Shown piece after piece: positions 34,771 through 46,596 of a DNA stretch of 46,596 bases. The stretch's first letter is position 1, and the number at the start of each line of letters is the position of its first letter. The stretch spans positions 1 to 46,596 of the forward strand of contig JAHBMJ010000461.1 of the NCBI GenBank assembly GCA_018398765.1. The letters are read 5' to 3'. A program made the translations under genes and the position numbers. This stretch comes from Chromera velia. Its lineage: Eukaryota; Sar; Chromeraceae. The notes under the pieces were generated by a model. It did not search any database. It was not told the DNA's origin and saw nothing but the letters and a program-made list of their open reading frames with translations.

Positions 34771-35775
34771 GTCGACCAGCAGCGTGAGGTGATGGCGCTG
34801 CACGCGCGCTACGGACACCAGAACTTCGACGATCTCAAGGAGACTCTCGCGGCTGAGGGCATTGACGTCGATGAGGACTGCAGAAGGTGGGTTTCTGCGT
34901 ATCCCCTCTGTCAGTTGAAGAACGCGATCACTCCCCGGATTCATAAGAGGAGTGAGAAGCTGTCGGCAGATTGGATGCCGATCAGGGGAACGGTCTGGAT
35001 CGTCGACATCTGGTTCTTCAAGGACCTTCTCGCGAAGGCCGAGACAGGGGGATTCGGGATGATGGTCATCCTCTACAAGCCAGGAGCCGGGTTCTCTCTG
35101 GCCCACCCAGCTAAGGAGAAGGATGAGGCTTCTCTCATCGACTGTGTACATTACTTTGCTCGCTGGCTGGGGCGTCCGCACCTGGTGTGCATGGATGGAG
35201 AGAAGGCCGGAGCGGGTGTCTCCTTCCAGTCGTGGCTCTGGGGGGATGGGTCCCCCGGGCTACACCCCATCGAGTACCATTAGGGACCTCCGTACGTTGG
35301 CAAGGGTCTACAGGCTCTGGTCGAGCGCTGCATTCGCAGCAATCGGGAGGGAGTGGCCCTCCTCATGTTGAACCTGAACCACCGGTTTCCCCTTGCTGTG
35401 ATTCACCTCGTGGCGATAGGGGAACGTTGGGGGTATTCCTGTGCGTTTCACAGAACGGTGGGGGGCATCCCTTTTACCCTGACCTTTTGGAGAGCGCCTC
35501 CTGGATGGAGAGTAGGGGACACCGCGGTGGTATCCATGCCTTCCCTAGGAACGGAGTTGCGCGGAGTCATTATACAGTTTTTGGCTCCGCTCATGCATGA
35601 TGTTGTCGCGGTTTTCCACAGGCACAAGGAGAAAAACGTTCAAGGGGAACCTTTTACCATCCTGCAAGTCCATCCCAAGCATCTGCAGACGGTCCCGGAC
35701 AACCTCCGCCTCTGGGGAGGGCTTCGATTCGATCAAGACGGTACCATCCTCCTGGCTCCGGCGGGTGGAGACTAG
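34771..35775 (+). pseudogene. pol: Integrase region of the copia-type element
   Basis: The pre-integrase zinc-binding region begins HARYGH, with cysteines spaced C-x8-C where C-x2-C would be usual. The catalytic core shows VWIVDIWFF (first Asp), HLVCMDGEKAG (second Asp, about 35185-35220) and LQALVERCIRSNREG (Glu). TAG 35281 lies between the second Asp and the Glu, and TAG 35773 ends the segment. The spacing between second Asp and Glu is about 42 residues, a little longer than the usual 35. Confidence 0.65.
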
Positions 35776-39230
<3,455 letters not shown>

Positions 39231-40887
39231 GAGCCGTTTCAAGAAGGGCTCTACCCAGCTCCCCGCTACAAAGGAGGAGATCGACTCGGGGTCTCACAAG
39301 CTCGCTACCCTGAAGGAGTGGCTGGTGAACATTGTTGGAAATCGGACGTTCGGCAGGAGGGTTAAGAGGAACGAGGTTCGGGCGGTCGTTGGCATGGGCT
39401 GGCGATACACTTGGAAAGAGACGGACGATGGGGGCCGGAAGCCTAAGGCGAGGTTTTTCGCAAAGGGTTTCCTGGATGGCCGACTCATTGACACCTACGT
39501 CGGAACGCCTTCCATTGTGGGGATCAACACCGTCTGCCTTTTCATTGTGTCCACAGGAATGGAGATGGGGGCGGCGGATGTGACCGCTGCCTTCTTGACC
39601 TCCAAGGATCATAACGCTGAGCGGGTCAGCGCGACACTGCCCTCTGTGCTGCCTCGAGTCCCTGAGGTGAACCCCTTCAAGGACATCCCTGACGACAAGT
39701 ACGAGGAGCTGAGGAGGATGGCGGCCGAGTACGAGCCCAGAGGCACGTACTTGGTGGAGATGGGCCTCTACGGACTGCCCTGTGCGGCCCAGCTTTTCGA
39801 CCATAAGTTGGAGGGGGTGTGCAAGGAGTTAGGATTCAAGCGCATGGACACGGCCATCGCAGTCAAGGCTCCCCCTGAGGGAGGGAGAGCCCAAGCCATC
39901 GTGATGAATTAAATAGACGATTTGCTGACTGGAGCCCCTCCGAAGGAGCACAAGGCCCTTCAGGAGACCTTCAACCAGAGGCTGGGCTTTGGGTCTGTGT
40001 GTGTGATTGGGGAAGGATCAGAGAGGAAGTTTTCTGGAGTGGACATCTCCAGAGTCTCCACGGAGGAGATTCACCTCTCCCAGGTCTCGTACATCGAGAA
40101 CACAGACACCGCTCCTCTATGGGAGATTTTGAAGGAGAAGCGTCCAAGTAAACCCTAGAAGGGTTTGGATGGCAAGAGTGCTGAGCCTTCCACCGAGGAA
40201 GAGGTCGACAACCAGTATGAGAAGCCGATCCGTGCTAGAGTCGGGACTCTGCAGTGGGGGGTGAGGATGAATCCGCTCCATGCGGTTTGGGGCCACACGG
40301 TAGTGCAGTCGATATCGAAGCCTTCCAGACGCGTCTTCAAGACGGTCGTGCGAATCATCGAGATGCTGAAGGGGCACCCTGACAAGCGGGTTTTCATGAG
40401 CGTGGGGCTCGTGCCCGTCGTGCACGTGTACTTCGACGCAGCATTCAAGTTCGCGACCTACGCTGCACGGTTGGGTTATGTTGTCAGGATCCTGCACTCG
40501 ATCGAGCTACGAGGGAATCTGCGGTCCCTCCTGGAGAACTGGATCGCGTGAGCCACTAAGAGGGCGGGTAGGAAGGTCGGGTCTTCCACCGCCGGGGAGG
40601 TGCTCGCCTTTGAGTTTCTTCTCAAGAAGCTCTTCGGCATCGTTGCCCTCATTAAGGCAATGTGGGGCCTCAAGAAGGTCCGTGTGATTGTCTACACAGA
40701 CTTTGGCCCCCTCTACGACCAGTTCCGGTCTGGCAAGGCCCAGACCGATGCGACCATGCAGGGCGTTTTGGAGTGGTGCATTCAGGAGATGCGTGTCCTT
40801 GAGGCAGATCTCCAGTGGATTGCACGATCGAGGAATGTGGCGAACGTGATGACCAAGTACGCCCTCCCCGGTGGGGAGATGGCATGA
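39231..40887 (+). pseudogene. pol: Reverse transcriptase (RVT_2) and RNase H of the copia-type element
   Basis: Typical copia motifs appear in order: [37 protein letters not shown] and the catalytic IDDLLTG (39913-39933). TAA 39910-39912 immediately precedes the catalytic Ile-Asp-Asp. Further stops are TAG 40156 and TGA 40549. RNase H follows with VYFDAAFKFATYAARLGYV, SSTAGEVLAFEF and VIVYTDFGPLYD, ending NVANVMTKYALPGGEMA before TGA 40885-40887. Confidence 0.88.
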
Positions 40888-43600
40888 ATTCGGCGGCGTG
40901 GAACTTCTGGAGGGGAGGGGTGTGGGGCCTTTTCTTTCTCTTTTGTGTCCTGTTTCTGTTGTCTGCTCTTTCTCTTCTGTCGTCCCTTTGCAGGTAGGCG
41001 TGTATAGGGCTTGGTTTTGCTCAGGGTGGGGACGACTGGGGTTTGGGTTTGGGCATAAAAGGAGCTAGATAGGCCAGAGGTACTGTTTGTCCCTTTTATC
41101 CGTTTCTCTCTCTCGTTAATCTGTTCTCCCAGATAGGCGACTAGATGGGGCGGTGACAAGAAAGAGGGGCAGGAGACAAAGGGTCTCCTGCTGGGTGGGC
41201 GTGGGCTCAGCTAGGTAGGAGAGCAAGAAGAGTTAGGCAGGAAAGCAAGAAAACCAGAGGAGCGGGTCCTCTTCTGCTGCACCCTTCCATACACCTCCGC
41301 AGCCATGCGTGTTCGGTAGTTGTCCTGTTCTGTCTCGTCCTGTTTGTGTTCGTGTATGTTTGTTTGTTTTCCACGCTCTGGTGTAGTTGACGTATGTGCC
41401 TCTGCGTCATGGGCAAAGCATCCAATGCTCAGCCAATGCATGAGGCCAAGCAATAGGCGGGCCCAAAATTCATGTAAACCGAGCATTAAATTTTGTTTGG
41501 AGCAGTTCAGGTGAAACAAACGATCGTAGACTACGGTCAATTACGTGGGGTGTATGGGCGGGTAGATCCAACGTTCATGAGGAGGCATTACCCTGTCTGT
41601 TCGCATCCGTTGTCCTGCACTCCGTGTTTGGTGCCCGTCTGCATAAGAAATCCATGCGCAGGAAACAGACGGGCTGTTTATGTAGCAAAGGTGAGTGCCC
41701 GAAGCACTTAAACAGTCCGATCCCTGTGCGCTTTCCTTTCTCCGTATTGAGCAGAATGGGTCTGGCCAGAACAGTTAGGCAGCCTGAAAGAATGCTGTCA
41801 GCTGGCATGGGGAGCGTGAAGGATTTTTGTTCGCGTCCATTCATGATCTGGCTGCCTGTCTGCGATCCGTTGCGGTGATGAAGTTGGCGTGCTGCCTGAC
41901 CGACGCTTTGATCTGTACTTTTGTCTCACTCCCTGCAGGGCTTTGCATCACCCCCGAGTGAATCTACGGGAGATTGTAGATAGAAAGGGGGGAGGGTGCT
42001 CATAGGGAGCATCACGTCTAGCAGGTGGCAGCCTAGGTAGGGGGAAAGACCGCTGTGCGCACACTTATACTTTTCGTCTCTTTGTCTCTTCTCTCTATAC
42101 ACAGCGCTTTAGCAGGATCGCAAGGGCGTCCTGCGTTTAAGATGAACTGTCCCGGTCGGATGTGTAGCTGCCGTGCAAGAGAGACATGATCCAAGTGCAG
42201 GGGGCATCTTGGGTGAGGATGAGAGCTCAGGTGTGTTGCGGGTGCTTCTTTCCTCTGCCGGCCTCTCATCCTGCTGGAAGCCTGTCCTCCACGTTGGGAG
42301 GTCAGGTTAGGGGTGAGTGTAAGTCCAGGTGTGATCGGTTTTGTAGGTTTGTATTTATGAAATCCTTTCTCCAGAAGGTCAGGGGAGTGTGTGGTGGCTC
42401 TCCTGTGATTTTTAATTATTTTCGCAAGGCATGCGTGAAGGGGTAGGGGGTGCCTCGGGGGCATCTTGCTTGAAGTGCAGTTCAGTTTTGTATATCTGTT
42501 TTCTCTCCCTCTTTCTTCTTTGTTTGGATTTCCGCACGGCCCGGGGAAGCTCGTCGCGTCATGGGGGCGTGCATGGACGGTGTACGCTAGACGGGTGTGG
42601 GCGTCTTCGGGTTTTCCCTTATTCAATTCGTTTTCACAGACGGAAAGGAGCTGGGAGGGAGAGGCCTTCCCGACCTGTCTATGGAGGCAGAGACCTTTCG
42701 CAGTCGTGTTTTCCTTGAGCTGCCGGTTTGCGTTAGGGGTCCTAACCCATTGCCGATCCGAACTAGAGTAGAGTGGGCACGGTATGCAAAACATTTTCCC
42801 TTCCTTGTATAGTGGTCGGTGGCCATCTACACATACCGTGGATCTGAGTGCGTGAAAGAAGGAAAAGAAGAATCTGGGGAAAAGGTGGTAAGGACTTTGC
42901 TTTTGACAGGCCTGGTCTGGGAGATTGGGTCTCCTTGCCAGAGGGCAGGGCATGCTGAGGCTGTTAAAGGCTCTTGGTTTCCAAAGAACTGCATTTTGGT
43001 TGCATGGGGACTGCTTGTGTTTTGTTTGCCTTTCTTTCTTATATTTCTTTCAAACGTTCAGAGCAGGGTCCGTCCGGAGCAGGAAGCATGGCAGGTAGGC
43101 TAAGCGCGGGCTCCTGCATGCTAGATGTTTTCGGTTTTCTGCGTGTGGGGCGGGGCTACATCTGGAGGCAGATGGGCTGTGTGTCCCATGCGTTCGTTAG
43201 CATAAGTAGGCATGGGCTGGGGGCTTATGTTCTTCTGTGCTGTTCCTTTCGCTTTTCCCAGTGTGGTTTCGTTTTTATCCCGTTCTTCCAGCTAGGTTGG
43301 CTGGTATCCATTTCCCTGTATACCCTGCACACGCGTGAGCCCGGTGTGCTCTCACTTATTAAAGGATAATAAATGACGTCTGGAGAGGACGGCGCGTGAG
43401 AGCATGAGAAAAAGGAATGAGGAGAGAAGAGGTCAACGATACATGAGTAATTCTTTTGTGATTGTACAACAGGAAAAGAGGAAAGGGAAAAATTGGGGAG
43501 CCGGGTGATTAAAGAACGGTCTTTTCTCATGCTTCCCGATTCCCCCTCATCAGAGGGGTGTGTGTTGTGCTGCGTGCTCCATAGTCTTTCCTCGGGGGCT
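40888..43600 (+). other. Long non-coding 3' region of the copia-type element
   Basis: About 2.7 kb between the RNase H stop and the polypurine tract. The plus strand is GT-rich with only short ORFs. The minus strand holds a 306-codon ATG-initiated ORF (42953 to 42033) without recognisable domain, membrane segment or glycoprotein features. It may be chance openness. Confidence 0.55.
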
Positions 43601-43612
43601 CGGGAGGGGGTG
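43601..43612 (+). promoter_or_regulatory. Polypurine tract of the copia-type element
   Basis: CGGGAGGGGGTG lies immediately upstream of the 3' LTR, the expected place for the plus-strand primer. Confidence 0.7.
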
Positions 43613-44362
43613 TGTGAAAGTAAACGACGGCCCCGTTCCTGGTCGGATTCGCGGAGGGTGAAAATTCCGGTCCCGGCATTTCCATTCATCCCTTTGCCCT
43701 GAGCCAGAAAAAGGAGCGACGCGCATGCAGCGGCCCGTCCACATGGGGTGGCGGGGCGCCTGCGACAGAGGAGTGCATGTTGTGAGTTCCATGCTATGGC
43801 CCGCATGCACTTTGGTACTAGAAATATACCCGAGGCACTCACCGTGGTGGTGTGTGCTCCGGGGATTCATATAGGATTTAAATAGGCCGATGGTATGGTT
43901 ATGCCATCGGAGGCCTCAGAATTAATTCCGGTCCCGAATTAATTTTTAGACAGTCAGACAGACGTGCACGGCGGTTACCGTCCGTCTGAATAAGAGACGC
44001 GACCTAGGGATTGACAGAACTTCATGTGTAGGATCTGTACTGTGCCCTATGTCTCTCTCTGTGGTTCTCTTATGCTCTGAGTAATGCACAAGGCCACCAG
44101 CAGGAGCGTACTGTGGACTGTGGGAGTTCATAGATTTTCTGTGTGGTGAAGAGATGATCAGATATTTATTTTGGATTATCTGTATCGGTCTAGACGAGTA
44201 CATCACGGAGACGTATTCGCTGTGGTCCTCTAATAGGAGAGGGCCAGGAATTCGAGAGTATAGTAGTTGGAGGAGTCCTCTGGATAGGCTAGAGGATCGA
44301 CACGGGAGGGCCCATAGGATTCCACTGGAGGAATCTTAAGAGAGGTGAGACTCTACTTTTCA
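43613..44362 (+). repeat. 3' LTR of the copia-type element
   Basis: 750 bp, the same ends as the 5' LTR, followed directly by non-element DNA (CTGGGGAGGG). Confidence 0.92.
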
Positions 44363-45300
44363 CTGGGGAGGGTCTCTTTGAAGTTGTTTTCCGCCGTCAA
44401 AGGGTAATCTTTGTCAAGGGGACAAACTTTTAGTTTTTACCCTGCCTCTCCCTTCTTTTCGTTTTTCTCCGAGTCCTGCTCTACCACCGTTTAAGAAATA
44501 AGCCACAGTAAAACTGATCAAAGAGCACTATTCCTAGATTCAGAACAGATGGGACGAACCGGAACCTTTTGATAGACTAGGCTAGATCCGCCCCTCATAC
44601 ATGGGGACGCGGCATGCATAACAAAAACTTCAATCACACATTAAGTTATGGCGGACCCCCTAAATGGCCCTTCGAGGCACTCACCAACTAGGCACTCACC
44701 CAACTGGTTGGGTGTATCCCATTTTGTAAGTGCTCCCCGCTTCGCTTTCCGGGGCCACCCTCAAGTCAAAATTAGAGCCAAGAACAGCATATGCCGTGGC
44801 CGGCCGGCCGTCTATGAGTCGGCTCTGATATATGCGAGTGAGCTTATCTGGGGCCTTTTGTGTTAGTTAGTTAGTTAGAGGATCCGCCAGTTGGAGGGCT
44901 AAGCTACCGGGCGGCACATGGTTGTTATGAGTAGCTGCCCTCCGAGCGCTTTAATTTGAGGTCTACGAGCCCGAGATACACACCCACTCTTCGGTGAGTG
45001 CCTTGCGGCGGATTTCCGCGCTATGTGTCGCTCCCTGCGACTGCGTGATGACACGCAGAGACAGCACAGCAGCCATGTGTCTGTCAACACGACCAATGGT
45101 CCGAAGTCCTGTCTCGCCATCCGACACCGCCGCTGCATTACAAGAACCTCGTGTCCGGAAGAATTCTCAGTGAAGAAAGCCGCTCACGCCAGGGGAAGGG
45201 CTTTCTGAGTCGTGCAGTGTGTCTCAATTCGAATCTAGCGACAGATCGAACTGAAAACCGTCTCTCTTCTGCCGTCTCCGGCTTGTGAAAGAAAGCGAAA
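44363..45300. other. Spacer and probable promoter/5' UTR of the oxidoreductase gene
   Basis: Contains a motif GGCACTCACC with ACCCAACTGGTTGGGT (about 44681-44710) that also occurs near 18868-18893. The complement GGTGAGTGCC lies at about 44993-45002, so a small inverted-repeat element is possible. A (GTTA)4 tract lies at 44863-44878. The last 100 bases or so are likely 5' UTR. No other gene recognised. Confidence 0.55.
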
Positions 45301-46571
45301 ATGAGGAAGGTTCTGATGTGCGGTACAGGAGAGTACTCTACTGGGTACATTCCGGGCTCAGAGGCCGCACCGGATAAGAAGAAGGGTGTCGTCGGTCTGG
45401 TACTGTTCGATTTGAGGAGACGGGGAAAGCTGTCTCAGGTGGGGTGTGTGGGGGTGAACGGAAAAAAGTTTCCGGAAATTCGGAAGCACCTGCAGGTAGC
45501 GATTGCCGAGTGCTACAAGGACATGGACGTGACCATGGACACCTGGCCTGGGGACTCTGAGGTGAACCCGGAGGCCTACAAGACGGCAATTGACAGTCTC
45601 CAAAAAGGAGACGGCGCTATCATCTTCACCCCCGATGACACCCACTTCGACATCACATTGTACGCCATCAAGAAGGGCATTCATGTGCTTGTCACAAAGC
45701 CGGTTGTGAAGACAGTGAAGGAACATCTGCTGCTCATTCAAGCAGCCAGGGAGCACAAGGTGCACGTCCAGATAGAGTACCACAAGAGGTGGGATCAGAT
45801 CTACGCAGATGCCCGGGAGCGCATCAGAGACATGGGAGACTTCACGTTCTTCCAGAGCTACATGAGCCAGCCTCAGAAACAGCTGGTAACCTTCAAAGCC
45901 TGGGCAGGCAAATCCTCAGACATCTCCTATTACCTGAACTCCCACCACATGGACTGGCACTGTTGGGCCATGGATGGAAGGGCAGTGCCAACAAAGGTGA
46001 CTGCATTCGGGTCAACAGGTGAGTCGGGCAAGACAGGAGGACGGTCAATCATCGCAATGCTGCTTTCTTGCTCCTCTTTTTGTTGTCTCCCGTCCGTCGC
46101 CTCTGTGTTCCGTTTGGCCCGTCTCTGCCTTTGAAACATAGCGTCTCCCAGCTCTCTTTCTTTCTTTTTCTCTTGCTCTCGCTTCCCTTTGGCCCCCCCT
46201 CCCCGATTCCCGCTTCCTCTGAGTGTGTCCATATGTGCGCGCTTTGATTGGCATTCGGTCTGAGAGATCATCCGACCGATTGATTCCTGCATGTGCAGGT
46301 GTGGCTGATGCCCAATTCGGCTGTCCGAATGGGACGGAGGATTCGATTTCTGTCATGGCAGAGTGGCAAAACTCTTCCGGTACCAAGGGCACAGCCGTGT
46401 ACACCTCTTGCTGGACAGCTCCGGATAACGCCGAGGTCCACAGCCAGCAAAGGTTCATGTGCGTGGCACACAAGGGAGAGGTGAGGGCCGACCAGGCGCA
46501 CAGAGGGTATGAGGTGACTACGGACGGCAAGTACTCTTCAGTGAACCCCCTGTACATGAAGTACACAAAAG
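45301..46571 (+). CDS. Gfo/Idh/MocA-family NAD(P)-dependent oxidoreductase (3'-partial, two exons)
   Basis: Exon 1 is 45301-46018 (ATG with A at -3). The intron is 46019-46298 (GTGAGT to TGTGCAG), and exon 2 is 46299-46571, ending at another GT donor; the gene continues past the window. The join keeps phase (G|GT). The N-terminal Rossmann motif is CGTGEYSTGY (residues 7-16), TKPV at 132-135 stands where the family has EKP with its catalytic Lys, and HHMD at 215-218 matches the family's H-x-x-D active-site pair. The C-terminal half (QQRFMCVAHKGE, HRGYEVTTDG, NPLYMKYTK) resembles fungal and algal proteins annotated as D-galacturonate reductase-like. The substrate is inferred from that resemblance only. 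The protein has no obvious signal peptide and is probably cytosolic. Confidence 0.9.
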
Positions 46572-46596
46572 GTGGGTGGGTGGGTGGGTGGGTGGG
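46572..46596 (+). repeat. (GTGG)n tract at the start of the second intron
   Basis: GTGG tetranucleotides begin at the 5' splice site of exon 2 and run off the window. Confidence 0.9.

Overview
This is a eukaryotic nuclear window from a repeat-rich genome, made mostly of transposable elements. Coding exons carry GT-AG introns, simple-sequence tracts are abundant, and the LTR retroelements and terminal-inverted-repeat (TIR) elements show target-site duplications (TSDs). The combination of a protist-like GNAT plus drug/metabolite transporter gene, a chromodomain-bearing Ty3/gypsy family and a Gfo/Idh/MocA oxidoreductase fits an alga or other large-genome protist (a chromerid-like alga is one guess). 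Nothing in the sequence fixes the species.

Layout. (1) 1-5112: microsatellites, then one exon of a ten-helix DMT/EamA transporter with a GNAT-like N-terminal part (about 935-2516), then low-complexity DNA. (2) 5113-16045: a nest of TIR DNA elements. Four share CTAGGC termini and 8-bp TSDs: A 5121-5344, B 7041-14504, C 14837-15506, D 15794-16037. A fifth, unrelated TIR element (E, 6363-14783) contains B, and B contains a complete 6.2-kb chromovirus (Ty3/gypsy-1, 8093-14296, TSD CCAAC). A 5'-truncated LINE sits exactly at the right edge of element A. (3) 16046-18944: low-complexity DNA, a single-domain flavodoxin-like gene on the minus strand (17694-18296), and a 33-bp minisatellite. (4) 18945-24991: a second, inverted Ty3/gypsy of the same lineage, inserted into that minisatellite. 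(5) 26007-28894: a short LTR element with only a gag-like ORF. (6) 29209-44362: a 15.15-kb Ty1/copia-type element whose 3,611-codon gag-pol frame (30052-40887) contains 14 stop codons and no frameshift that I could see, and which carries large unrecognised segments before integrase and between integrase and reverse transcriptase. (7) 45301-46596: the first two exons of a Gfo/Idh/MocA oxidoreductase gene that runs off the window.

How it works together: the three apparent host genes (transporter, flavodoxin-like, oxidoreductase) are islands between layered insertions. The elements have decayed almost only by transitions: 38 of the 39 LTR substitutions I counted in the two gypsy elements are transitions, and where the two copies can be compared directly the nonsense codons are explained by C-to-T or G-to-A. 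Deamination of methylated cytosine or a RIP-like process is therefore the simplest history.
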